This document shows positions 45,392-54,487 of a DNA stretch of 64,000 nucleotides, piece by piece; position 1 is the stretch's first letter; each line of letters starts with the position of its first letter. The notes under the pieces are model-generated. The model did not search any database, had not been told where the DNA came from, and saw only the letters and a list, made by a program, of their open reading frames with translations. A program made the position numbers and the translations under genes. Origin of the DNA: JAJEEA01 sp965116765 (GTDB lineage: Bacteria > Acidobacteriota > Vicinamibacteria > Vicinamibacterales > UBA8438); the NCBI GenBank assembly GCA_965116765.1, contig OZ220718.1:3038001-3102000 (forward strand), read 5' to 3'.

Positions 45392-47131
45392 TCACACGAG
45401 CGCCCGGGTATCCACGGTCACCGTGAGCACGTCGAGGTCGTAGAACTGCTCGTGCTTCACCGCCTTCGCCACGTGGCGAAGGATGCGCGGTCCGACGTCC
45501 CTGACGACCTGCCGATCCGCATCCAGCTTGCCGAGGCGGTCCTCCAGGTTGACGTCGTCGGGTCCGGCGACGAGCTCGATCTGGAGGACGTCGTCGACCG
45601 GCCGCACCGCGACGCGGACCGGTTGCGGCTTCGACCCCTCCTGGCGCTCGAGCAGGTACAGGAACGCCTCCTCGCCGGCGAGCTGCAGCCGGTTGACGGC
45701 CAGCTCGTCCCAGCCGGCGCGCTCCGCGGCGCGGTCGAGGGCGGCGCGCAGCGTGGGGAGCGACCGCACGCTCGGCTCGAGCACGTCGCGCTGGGCGCGC
45801 TGCTTGAAGGACACCAGCAGGGTCAGGACCATCGCGACGATGCCCCCGGCCGCCATGCCGTTGTCGAGGGTGCCCCGGGACCACTGCGGCAGGTGGTCCG
45901 CGAAGATGGCGCCGAACTGGAAGCCGAGGCCCACCCAGAACGAGATGCAGACGATGAGGCCGCGCTCGTAGCCGAACCCGCCGGCGGTGACCAGCCGCAC
46001 GCCCTGACGGAACAGCAGGACCATGAAGACGAAGACGTACGCCCCGGCGACGGAGCCGGGCACGACCTGCAGCAGGGCCGGGAGCTTGGGCACGAAGGCG
46101 GTGAGGACGAAGATGATCCCGCCCCACAGGGCCACCCGCCGCGCCGCGACGCCCGTGAGGTCGGCGATGGAGATGCTGGCCGAGTAGGTGGTGTTGGGCA
46201 CCGTGCCGGCGAGGCCGGAGAACAGGTTGCCCACGCCGTCCGCGTTCAGCGCCCGCTGGACCACCTTGAAATCCACCGGCACCGCGGTGCGGTGGGAGAC
46301 GCGCTGTATCGCGATGGCGTGGCCGTAGGTCTCTATGGCGCCGATGACGGTGACGATGACGAACGGGACGAGGAGGCCGAGGAACCGCCCGTCGAACGAG
46401 AGGTCCAGGCCGGGCCAGCCGCTCCGGGGCAGGCCGAACCAGGCGGCGTCGACGACCGGCGTCCAGTCGAGCATCCCGGTCGGGGCGGCGACCGCGGTCC
46501 CCACCACGATGCCGAAGAGGGGCGCCCACAGACGGGCCGCGCCCGGCGCGTACAGCGACACCAGGACGATGGTCGCGAAGGCCGTGAAGGCGACCAGCGG
46601 CCGGCTCAGCGAAGCGGGGTCGACGCCGGGGGGGACCTCCGACAGCATGTTCGTCGCGATGGGAAACAGGTTGACGGCGATGAGCATGATCACGGTGCCG
46701 CCGACCGTCGGCGTAACGAGCCGGCGGAAGAACGACAGCCGCGCGGAAAACAGGAACTGCACCAGCGACGAGACCACCACGAGGGTCGCCAGCAGCGACA
46801 GGCCGCCCGCCGCCACCGCCGCCGCCGAGACGCCGATGAACGCGCCCGACGTGCCCATGTAGAGGGCGTAGCCGGCCCCGAACGGTCCCGCGGGACGGGC
46901 CTGCAGGATGGTGGCGAGACCGCTGACCACGAGGGCCGAGAACACCGCCCACTCCAGCCCCTCGGGGTAGTCGGCGGCGTTGAGGACGATGATGGGAATG
47001 AGGATGATGCCGGTCAGGATGACGGTGGCGACCTGCACGCTGAGCCCGAGGGTCAACCCTTCCGAGGGCGTTTCGTCGACGGCATAGCGCAGGCGAGAAT
47101 CCGACGTCGGCCCTCGTCGAGGGTCGCTCAT
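45392..47131 (-). CDS. NCS2 (xanthine/uracil-type) permease with added C-terminal domain, copy 2
   Basis: This 579-residue protein is a diverged paralogue of the one at 17576-19378, with the same two-part layout. The start at 47131 has AGGAG six bases upstream. The membrane part spans about residues 25-415 and includes NLFSGLAGTVPNTTYSASIS. The soluble tail, about 150 residues, carries AVNRLQLAGEEAFLYLLERQ, then VAGPDDVNLEDRLGKLDADR, and ends LTVTVDTRALV. The tail resembles degenerate RsbW/HATPase folds by its helix with GEE where the N-box would be. The luxR gene lies upstream on the same strand, 57 bases away, so the two may be co-transcribed. Confidence 0.75.
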   Translation of the reverse strand: MSDPRRGPTSDSRLRYAVDETPSEGLTLGLSVQVATVILTGIILIPIIVLNAADYPEGLEWAVFSALVVSGLATILQARPAGPFGAGYALYMGTSGAFIGVSAAAVAAGGLSLLATLVVVSSLVQFLFSARLSFFRRLVTPTVGGTVIMLIAVNLFPIATNMLSEVPPGVDPASLSRPLVAFTAFATIVLVSLYAPGAARLWAPLFGIVVGTAVAAPTGMLDWTPVVDAAWFGLPRSGWPGLDLSFDGRFLGLLVPFVIVTVIGAIETYGHAIAIQRVSHRTAVPVDFKVVQRALNADGVGNLFSGLAGTVPNTTYSASISIADLTGVAARRVALWGGIIFVLTAFVPKLPALLQVVPGSVAGAYVFVFMVLLFRQGVRLVTAGGFGYERGLIVCISFWVGLGFQFGAIFADHLPQWSRGTLDNGMAAGGIVAMVLTLLVSFKQRAQRDVLEPSVRSLPTLRAALDRAAERAGWDELAVNRLQLAGEEAFLYLLERQEGSKPQPVRVAVRPVDDVLQIELVAGPDDVNLEDRLGKLDADRQVVRDVGPRILRHVAKAVKHEQFYDLDVLTVTVDTRALV

Positions 47132-47188
47132 GAACCACTCCTTTTGGCGGGAGAACACGACAGGTGGTCCGGTGCCGATCCCCGCGAA

Positions 47189-48340
47189 TCAGCGCCGCGG
47201 CGTCGTCACGCCCGACACCGACAACACCAATCGCACCACGTCCGCCTGCCGGCGCACGTGATGCTTGGCGAAGATGTGCTTCAGGTGCCAACGGACCGTG
47301 TCGTCGGTTCGGCCCATGGCGGCGGCGATCTCGCGGACGCTGCAGCCGGTGGCCAACATCACCGCGATGGCACTCTCCGTGGGCGTCAGGCCCAGCGCCG
47401 AGGCCACGACGTCGGCGTCGACGTGCGGTCTGTGCGCCGGGTCGACGAGCAGGACCATGGCGCCTGCGCTCCGCATGCGGAAGCCTTCCGGCAGACCGTT
47501 CACGGGGCTGACGTGCAGCACGAGCCGCGGCGACTCGAACGCTCCGCCGACCGTCATCGAGCCGGCGACACCCGGCCCGCTGAAGTGCAACACGGCGCGG
47601 TTCAACAGTCGTTGCAGCTCGGCGTCCTCGGCCGGCTCGACCGCTCGCAGGCCACCGTCCCGGTCGGTCAACCCGCGCGGTCGTCGCAGCAGCTCGACCG
47701 CCCGGTCGTTGACCGCGACGATCCGCCCCGACCGATCCAGGTGGACGACTCCGATCCCCCCGACGTCCAGCAGCCCCGCGAGCGACTCCCCGAGCGCTCC
47801 GGCTTCGTTCAGCGCGTGCCGGACCGCCAGACATTGCCGCACGTGGGGCAGCAGCCGCTCGACCATCCGGGTCCGAACGATTCCCCAGCCGCCCGCATCG
47901 ACGGGATCGGCGAGCGCCCACACCACGCGCGTTCCGCCGGGGCCGTCCAGACGCACGTTCAGGCTGTCCTGGGAGCTGGTGAGCGGCATCACTTCGTTGT
48001 AGGTCGCCGATGTCCTTCTCTCCGCCTCGGTGTAGAGCTCGCTGACGTGAATCAGCCGACTGTCGGGCAGTTGCCTCAAGCGCGGGAGACGTTCGTCCCG
48101 CAACCAGTAGTCGCCGAAGTAGAGCCGCTCGAAATCCTCGCGGCGTTGCCCGCGAAAGCAGAACTGGGCGAGGTAGAGCTCCGCGTCCTGTCCTGGACGC
48201 CCGCCCGCAAACACGAGGGCGTTGCCCTTCACCCCACAAGCGGCATCGATGAGGCCGGCGGCCGCAGGCCAACCGACCGCGTCGAACGCCACCTCGTGCA
48301 GGGTTGTCAGGATGCGGTCGTAGAGGTCCTCCTGGCTCAC
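47189..48340 (-). CDS. LuxR-family transcriptional regulator
   Basis: This 383-residue member of the same regulator family is more diverged than the other two. Its N-terminal module is YDRILTTLHEVAFDAVGWPA, its PAS-like centre GVVHLDRSGRIVAVNDRAVE, and its helix-turn-helix LTPTESAIAVMLATGCSVRE followed by DDTVRWHLKHIFAKHHVRRQ. The GTG start at 48340 is chosen by alignment with the paralogues; an upstream ATG at 48481 is in frame but gives an unconserved extension. It precedes the NCS2 gene and diverges from the P450-RND operon, either of which it may control. Confidence 0.83.
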   Translation of the reverse strand: MSQEDLYDRILTTLHEVAFDAVGWPAAAGLIDAACGVKGNALVFAGGRPGQDAELYLAQFCFRGQRREDFERLYFGDYWLRDERLPRLRQLPDSRLIHVSELYTEAERRTSATYNEVMPLTSSQDSLNVRLDGPGGTRVVWALADPVDAGGWGIVRTRMVERLLPHVRQCLAVRHALNEAGALGESLAGLLDVGGIGVVHLDRSGRIVAVNDRAVELLRRPRGLTDRDGGLRAVEPAEDAELQRLLNRAVLHFSGPGVAGSMTVGGAFESPRLVLHVSPVNGLPEGFRMRSAGAMVLLVDPAHRPHVDADVVASALGLTPTESAIAVMLATGCSVREIAAAMGRTDDTVRWHLKHIFAKHHVRRQADVVRLVLSVSGVTTPRR

Positions 48341-48361
48341 CGCATTGACTCTAGCTCCCCA

Positions 48362-48382
48362 GGTGGGACTGTCAATCCCACC
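48362..48382. promoter_or_regulatory. Inverted repeat upstream of luxR
   Basis: Perfect 7-base arms GGTGGGA and TCCCACC are separated by 7 bases and lie 22-42 bases before the luxR start. The size and place fit a dimeric regulator's operator, possibly autoregulatory. Confidence 0.45.
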
Positions 48383-49009
48383 CAAATGGGGGGGGCGTGA
48401 CCGGGAAGGGGCAACCGAGTCCGTTGTCGACACCTGCCTGCCGGTGATCGACTGCCTCGAGGTCCGGCCGATGGAGCCCAAGTGAGCAGCGGCCTGCCGC
48501 GGCAGCGCGCCTTCCCGGTGTTCTTCGGACGCTTCACCTCAGTCCCGACCGCCGCAGGTATCTTCGCCGGGGGCGCTCGGTGCACCGCTGCGAGGCCGTC
48601 CTCATGGCAGCCTCCCGGGGGCGCCCGAAGTGCGCCGCTTCGAAGTGGCGCCCCTTGGTGGTTGCCACCAGCCCTCTCAAATCGGGGGCGCCAGGACGTG
48701 CGCCGTTGCGCTAGGCTTCATGCGGAAGCTGGGGCCTCCGTCCCGCCGCAAGCCGCATCGGAAGCCGGCAACGGGATGGTGACGACACCGCCATGAACGT
48801 TGTTGCCCTCTACTGCTGCACGCCATCACCGGATGAACCGCGGTTCTGCCGACCCGCGGCAGCGTAGCCGTGGCGGGCCATTCGGACGGGGATGGTCGGC
48901 CGGTCCCCTGCGAGCTGCTCGACACGAAGCCGGCGCGCCGGGCGAAGGACGAGGCGCTGCTGCAGCTGTCGACCGGAATACGCGGGCCTCGAGAAGGCTG
49001 GTAGCGCTG
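48383..49009. other. Intergenic stretch before the P450-RND operon
   Basis: No gene, RNA or convincing promoter is recognised in these roughly 600 bases, which must contain the operon promoter. A short frame (ELLDTKPARRAKDEALLQLS, about 48909-48970) is protein-like but unassigned. Confidence 0.4.
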
Positions 49010-49225
49010 ATGATTCCTTTCGACGTGTTGACGCGTGGAGAGCGTCAGATCGTCCGCTACGCGCTTGGCTTCAGGTTCGTCATGCTGTCCCTGGTTCTAG
49101 TGGTTGGGGCGGCATACCTTCTCCGGCTGATCGCCGCACTGGCCGGCGGTCTCGGTTCTGCCCTGGTCGCAGTCGCGATCCTCACGGTGTCGTTGGCGGT
49201 CGGCGCGGCGATGAGACGAAGCTAG
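49010..49225 (+). CDS. Small membrane protein, 71 residues
   Basis: It has a soluble N-terminus (MIPFDVLTRGERQIVRYALG) and two membrane helices (RFVMLSLVLVVGAAYLLRLI and GGLGSALVAVAILTVSLAVG) ending AAMRRS. No family is recognised. Its stop is one base from the next gene's ATG, so it is translated with the GPP34-P450. It could be an anchor or small subunit of that enzyme or of the pump; this is inference. Confidence 0.6.
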   Translation: MIPFDVLTRGERQIVRYALGFRFVMLSLVLVVGAAYLLRLIAALAGGLGSALVAVAILTVSLAVGAAMRRS

Positions 49226-49226
49226 G

Positions 49227-51236
49227 ATGCCATTGCGATTCGCGGAGGAGCTCCTGCTGCTGGTCCTCAACGAGGACCACGGCGGCTTGGCCTACGTTTC
49301 CGAGCGGCATCTCGACTACGCGCTGGCCGGCGCGGTGCTCACGGACCTGGCCCTGGAGAACCGCATCGACACGGATCCCGAGACCGAGAAGCTGGTCCTG
49401 GTCGATCCCGCCTCGGTCGGAGACGATCTGCTGGACCCCGCGCTGACCGAGGTCGCGCAGGAGGAAGAGACGCACGAGGCGGGATGGTGGGTGCGGCGAC
49501 TCGCGCGCGACGGCGGGCGGATACGCGAACGGGTGCTCGCCCGCCTGGTCGAGGCGGGCATCGTCACCTCGACGGAGGAGAGCGCGGCGTTCGTCGCGCC
49601 CAGCGTTCGCCGCTCCCGCCGTTATCCGCTCCGCGACGGCACGGCCGAGCAGGAGGTGCGGTTGCGGATCATGGGCATCCTGTTCCGCGACGACGTCCCC
49701 GACCCGCGCGACGTCGTGATCATCGGCCTGGCCGATGCCTGTGGACTGTTCGAACGACTCCTGACGTCGGCCGAGCGGCGCGAGGTGGGCGGGCGCCTCG
49801 AAGTCGTCCGCCGCATGGACCTGATCGGGCGGGCCGTCGCCTCCGCCGTCCGCGAATCCGCGCGCGACGCGGCGGTGCCGGCCGCACGCGGGGAGATTCC
49901 CTTCGCCGCGGGACTGCCCGTTCTCGGCAGCGCGCTCGAAGCGGCCGGCGACTTCAGTGAATTCCTGGCGCGGCAGTACCGGACGCTGGGGCCGGTGTTC
50001 GGCATTCGCCTCCTCCACAAGCGGATCGTGGTCCTCGCCGGCGCGGAGGCCAACCGGTTCCTCAATCGGCAGGGGCGGCTGTTCCTCCGCAACTACGAGC
50101 CCTGGCACGAGTTCGGCCATGAGCTCGAGGCGGCCCGGACGGTGCTCAGCATGGACGGAAGGGATCACGTCCGGACCCGTCAGGCGTTCGCCCCCGCCTT
50201 CTCGCGGACGTATTTCCGGAACCATCTCGACGACGCCGACGACATCACCCGCCGCCACGTCGAGGCGTGGTCTCTCGACGGGACGGTACGGGCCCTGCCC
50301 GCCATGCAGCGCCTCGTCGCCGACCAGACGGGCACGATCATGGCCAGCGTGTCCGCCCGCGAGCACGTGGAGGACCTGATCTTCGTGCTGGAAACGCTGC
50401 TGACGACGAGGGTGATGAAGCAGCTTCCGCGGTTCCTGGCCGGACGCCGGTTCAGGAAGGCGCGCGCGCGGCTTCTCGACGGTCTGGCGCAGAAGACGCT
50501 GGACGCGCACCGGCCGGGCGGCCCCCTCCAGGACGCGGGCGACCTCGTGAACGACGTCATCGACCTCCATCGCACGGATCCGCAGTTGATGCCCGAGACC
50601 GACATGAAGGCGATGGTGCTGAGTCCCTATCTGGCGGGGATCGAGACCGTGGCCAGCGCCAGCGCCTTCGCGCTCTACGCGGTGCTGAAGCACCCGGACC
50701 TGACGGAGCGGGCACGGGCCGAGGCGGACGCCCTGTTCGCCGCGGGGCCTCCCACGGCGGAGGGGCTGCGGCGACTCGACGTGACCCACCGGACCGTGCT
50801 CGAGGCGTTGCGCCGGTATCCGACCACGCCGGTCGTCCTGCGCGCGGTGGCGAACTCGTTCGAGTTCGGCGGGTACCGCATCGCCGCGGGCCAGCCGCTG
50901 TTCGTCGCCACCACGGTGACGCACCGCCTGGCCGAGCACTTTCCCGACCCGGAGCGCTTCGACATCGACCGCTATCTGCCGGAACGCGCGGAGCACCGGC
51001 AGCCCCACGTGTTCGTCCCCTTCGGCGTCGGCACCCACACGTGCCTGGGCGGCGGCTTCGCCGAGGCGCAGATCCTGCTGACGCTGGCCGTGATCCTGCA
51101 CGCGGCCGAGCTGACCATCGACCCGCCCGGCTACGAGCTGAAGATGACCAGCGTGCCGGTGCCGCGGCCCGCGAAGCGCTTCAGGCTGAAGGTGAAGCAG
51201 CGGCGGCGGCCGTCGGCCTCGCAATCCCGCCAGTGA
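49227..51236 (+). CDS. GPP34-cytochrome P450 fusion, copy 2
   Basis: This 669-residue paralogue of 39626-41605 has the same layout. The GPP34 domain (residues 1 to about 210) contains FAEELLLLVLNEDHGGLAYV, then YALAGAVLTDLALENRIDTD, then GDDLLDPAL and IRERVLARLVEAGIV. The P450 (about 220-669) has I-helix LAGIETVAS, E526-A-L-R529 and haem Cys606 in FGVGTHTCLGGG. The two proteins are clearly related over their whole length but well diverged, so the fusion is old rather than a local accident. Here it is followed after one base by an RND permease gene, which suggests that its product is exported or that the P450 modifies membrane or pump substrates. No ferredoxin gene is near. Confidence 0.9.
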   Translation: MPLRFAEELLLLVLNEDHGGLAYVSERHLDYALAGAVLTDLALENRIDTDPETEKLVLVDPASVGDDLLDPALTEVAQEEETHEAGWWVRRLARDGGRIRERVLARLVEAGIVTSTEESAAFVAPSVRRSRRYPLRDGTAEQEVRLRIMGILFRDDVPDPRDVVIIGLADACGLFERLLTSAERREVGGRLEVVRRMDLIGRAVASAVRESARDAAVPAARGEIPFAAGLPVLGSALEAAGDFSEFLARQYRTLGPVFGIRLLHKRIVVLAGAEANRFLNRQGRLFLRNYEPWHEFGHELEAARTVLSMDGRDHVRTRQAFAPAFSRTYFRNHLDDADDITRRHVEAWSLDGTVRALPAMQRLVADQTGTIMASVSAREHVEDLIFVLETLLTTRVMKQLPRFLAGRRFRKARARLLDGLAQKTLDAHRPGGPLQDAGDLVNDVIDLHRTDPQLMPETDMKAMVLSPYLAGIETVASASAFALYAVLKHPDLTERARAEADALFAAGPPTAEGLRRLDVTHRTVLEALRRYPTTPVVLRAVANSFEFGGYRIAAGQPLFVATTVTHRLAEHFPDPERFDIDRYLPERAEHRQPHVFVPFGVGTHTCLGGGFAEAQILLTLAVILHAAELTIDPPGYELKMTSVPVPRPAKRFRLKVKQRRRPSASQSRQ

Positions 51237-51237
51237 G

Positions 51238-54200
51238 ATGGGTGACGACGGGGAGGCGGCGGTGAATGGCGACGCCGGCGCCGGGCACGAATCGCGCGGT
51301 CCCGTCGCCCACATGGTACGGAGCGGCATCGCCGCCAACCTCCTCCTGCTGTTCATCGTGACGGCGGGACTGGTGTCACTGACCGGTCTGACGCAGGAGG
51401 CGTTTCCCGAGATCTCCCTCGACCTGATCGAGGTCTCGGTGAGCTATCCCGGCGCCACGCCGGGCGAGGTCGAGGAGGCCATCGTCGTCAGGATCGAGGA
51501 GCAGGTCGACGGTATCGACGACGTGCAGGAGATCACCTCGGTGGCGACGGAGGGCCTGGCGTCGGTCACGATCCAACTGAAGTCGGGCGCGGACGTCGAC
51601 CGGGCGCTCGCCGACGTCGAGTCGGCGGTCGGCCGCATCCGGGCCTTCCCCGCGCAGGCCGAACGTCCGGAGGTCCGCGAGGTGACGAGCAGCCAGAGCG
51701 CGCTCCGCCTCGTGCTCCACGGCGACGTCTCCGAGCGCGCGCTGAAGGAGCTGGCGTACCGCACCGAGGACGCGATCGCGGCCCTGCCCGAGGTCTCCCG
51801 CGTCGAGACCAGCGGCGTACGGGCCTACGAGATCTCGATCGAGGTGCCGCTCCAGCGGTTGCATGCGCTGGGCCTCGCCCTCGAGGACGTGTCGAACGCG
51901 GTGCGGCGCGGCTCGCTCGACCTGTCGGCGGGGCGCATCGAGACCCGCGACGAACAGATCCGCGTCCGCACCACCGGCCGGCGCTACGACCAGCAGGACT
52001 TCGAGGCGCTCGTCGTCCTGAGCCGAAGCGACGGCACCGTCGTGCGTCTTGGCGACGTCGCCCGCGTGCGCGACGGCTTCCAGGCCGCGGACCTGATAGT
52101 GCGCCACCAGGGCCGGCCGGCGGCGTTCGTCGAGGTCTTCCGATCCGCGGACGAGCACCTGCTCGACGTGACGCGGGCGGTGAAGGAGCTCCTCGACCGC
52201 GAGTGGCGTGAGTCGCTGCCCCCGGGCACGGGGATCGCCATCTGGAACGACGACTCGGAGGCCTACCGGGAACGGCTACAGGTGCTGTTCAAGAACGGCT
52301 CCCTGGGGCTGCTGCTGGTTCTCCTCGCGCTGACGATGTTCCTGGGACCGCGACTCGCGTTCTGGGTCGCCTTCGGGATGGTCGTGACCGGGGTCGGCGC
52401 CCTGGCCGTGATGCTGGCCACCGGCACGTCGTTGAACGCGATGTCGCTGTTCGCGTTCCTCCTCGCGACCGGCATCGTCGTCGACGACGCCATCGTGGTG
52501 GCCGAGAGCATCCACCTGGAGCGCGCGCGCGGTGCGCCGGGTGTGTCGGCCGCGATCCGGGGCGTGCGGCGGGTCGCGAGGCCCTTGATCTTCGCGGTCC
52601 TCACGTCGGTGGCGGCCTTCTCCCCGCTGCTCTTCATTCCGGGCGCGCTCGGCGACCTGATGCGCCCCGTGCCGGTCATCCTGATCGGCATGCTGCTGAT
52701 CTCGCTGGTCGAGTCGCTGCTGATCCTGCCGGGCCACCTGTCCCACCTGCCCGGTCCCGGGCAGCGGCCCGCCCATCCCGTGGAGCGCGCCTGCCTCCGG
52801 CTGCAGTCGTCGGTCGACCGCGGCGTCACGTGGTTCGTGGAGGGACCCCTCGACCGAGGGCTGCGGGCGGCCACGGGCCACCCCGCGGTCCTGATCGCCG
52901 CGGGTCTCGGCGTGACCGTCCTGGGGATGGCGCTCGTGCCCGCGGGCATCGTCAACCTGGCGTTCGGCGAGGACGTGGCGGGCGACATCGTCACCGCCAA
53001 CCTGCGGATGCGCGAGGGCACGACGTCGCGGCGGACGCACGAGGCGGCCATGGCGCTGGAGGCGGCGGGGCGCCGGGCCATCGAGCGGCTCTCCCGCGGC
53101 CGGCCCGAGGGCGCGCCACCCTTGCGGAGCGACGTCATCCTGACCGTCGGCCTGCGGCCGCGAATGGCGGACGGCGCCATCCTGGCGCCGGGTCCCGTCC
53201 CGCCCGCCAACCTCGCCGACGTGCAGTTCAAGCTGTCCACCGGACAGCGCGGGGACATCCGCCCGGAGGCTTTTCTGGAGGCGTGGCGAGAAGAGGCCGG
53301 CGTGCTGCCGGAGGCCCGCGCCCTCACCTTCAGCGCCGCGACGCTCGATTTCGGCGTGCCCATCGAGATCGCGCTGTCGCACCCCGATGCCCGGAGCCTG
53401 AATCTGATCGCCGACGAGGTCATGGCCGAGCTGGGCGGGCTGCAGGGCGTCTTCGGAGTCCAGTCGGACCATTCACCCGGCGTCCAGGAGATTGGGCTCG
53501 AGCTGCGCCCCGAGGCGCGCACGCTGGGTCTCACCCTCGACGACCTCGCCCGGCAGGCCCGCTCGGCGTTCTTCGGCGACGAGGCCCTGCGCCTGCAGCG
53601 CGGCCGGGAGGAGATCCGGGTGTACGTGCGTCTTCCCGCGGGGGAACGCGACGCGGTCGCCGACGTGGAGCGCTATCTGATTCGCACCCCCGGCGGGGCC
53701 ACGGTGCCGCTGAGCCGCGTGGCATCGGTGAGCCTGGGCAGCGCGCCCCCGTCCATCCGGCGCCGGGGCGGCCGGCGCGTCGTCACCGTCACCGCCCAGG
53801 TCGACGAGACCGCGGTCACCGGCACGGAGGTCAACGGCCTTCTCGCCGGCGAGATCCTGCCCGGGCTCGCGGACGCCAATCCGGGTCTCACCTGGTTCCT
53901 GGGAGGCGAACGGCAACAGCAGACGCAGTTTCTGTCCGGCCTTCTCCGCAGCTTCCTGCTGGCCCTGTTCGCGATCTACGCGCTGCTGGCGATCCCGCTC
54001 GATTCGTTCGTCAAGCCGCTGATCGTCATGTCCGCCATTCCCTTCGGGATGGTCGGCGCCATCGTCGGTCACCTGATCCTGGGGATCGACCTCGGCTTCA
54101 CGTCCATCCTGGGGGCGGTCGCGGTCTGCGGCGTCGTCGTGAACGACTCGCTGGTCATGATCGACCTCATCCACGAACGGCTGCGGGGCGGCGCGACCGT

Positions 54201-54468
54201 CGAGACCGCGATCGTCGACGGCGCCAAGGGCCGTTTCCGCCCGATCTTCCTCACGTCGCTGACGACCTTTCTCGGCTTCATGCCCCTGTTGCTCGAGAGC
54301 GCGGTCCAGGCCCGGCTGCTGGCTCCGTTCGCGGCGTCGATGGGATTCGGCATCGCGATAGCGAGCGGCGTCCTGATGCTGGTGGTGCCGGCGCTGGTCG
54401 CCGCGTATTTCCAGGTCGCGCCGTTGCGGGGAAGCGTCGGCGCGGCCCACCCGGCGACGGCCGGTTGA
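51238..54468 (+). CDS. RND efflux permease (HAE1/AcrB family)
   Basis: This 1076-residue proton-coupled inner-membrane pump has 12 helices in two repeats. The first repeat starts SGIAANLLLLFIVTAGLVSL. The porter motif is VSYPGATPGEVEEAIVVRIE. The helix-4 relay is in LLATGIVVDDAIVVAESIHL (about residue 405, the Asp pair). The second repeat ends with AVCGVVVNDSLVMIDLIHER and SLTTFLGFMPLLLESAVQAR. It starts one base after the P450 stop and is followed by its outer-membrane and adaptor partners, giving a complete tripartite system in one operon. The substrate is unknown, but the P450 product is an obvious candidate. Confidence 0.93.
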   Translation: MGDDGEAAVNGDAGAGHESRGPVAHMVRSGIAANLLLLFIVTAGLVSLTGLTQEAFPEISLDLIEVSVSYPGATPGEVEEAIVVRIEEQVDGIDDVQEITSVATEGLASVTIQLKSGADVDRALADVESAVGRIRAFPAQAERPEVREVTSSQSALRLVLHGDVSERALKELAYRTEDAIAALPEVSRVETSGVRAYEISIEVPLQRLHALGLALEDVSNAVRRGSLDLSAGRIETRDEQIRVRTTGRRYDQQDFEALVVLSRSDGTVVRLGDVARVRDGFQAADLIVRHQGRPAAFVEVFRSADEHLLDVTRAVKELLDREWRESLPPGTGIAIWNDDSEAYRERLQVLFKNGSLGLLLVLLALTMFLGPRLAFWVAFGMVVTGVGALAVMLATGTSLNAMSLFAFLLATGIVVDDAIVVAESIHLERARGAPGVSAAIRGVRRVARPLIFAVLTSVAAFSPLLFIPGALGDLMRPVPVILIGMLLISLVESLLILPGHLSHLPGPGQRPAHPVERACLRLQSSVDRGVTWFVEGPLDRGLRAATGHPAVLIAAGLGVTVLGMALVPAGIVNLAFGEDVAGDIVTANLRMREGTTSRRTHEAAMALEAAGRRAIERLSRGRPEGAPPLRSDVILTVGLRPRMADGAILAPGPVPPANLADVQFKLSTGQRGDIRPEAFLEAWREEAGVLPEARALTFSAATLDFGVPIEIALSHPDARSLNLIADEVMAELGGLQGVFGVQSDHSPGVQEIGLELRPEARTLGLTLDDLARQARSAFFGDEALRLQRGREEIRVYVRLPAGERDAVADVERYLIRTPGGATVPLSRVASVSLGSAPPSIRRRGGRRVVTVTAQVDETAVTGTEVNGLLAGEILPGLADANPGLTWFLGGERQQQTQFLSGLLRSFLLALFAIYALLAIPLDSFVKPLIVMSAIPFGMVGAIVGHLILGIDLGFTSILGAVAVCGVVVNDSLVMIDLIHERLRGGATVETAIVDGAKGRFRPIFLTSLTTFLGFMPLLLESAVQARLLAPFAASMGFGIAIASGVLMLVVPALVAAYFQVAPLRGSVGAAHPATAG

Positions 54469-54487
54469 GCGGACGGTTGGAGACGGC

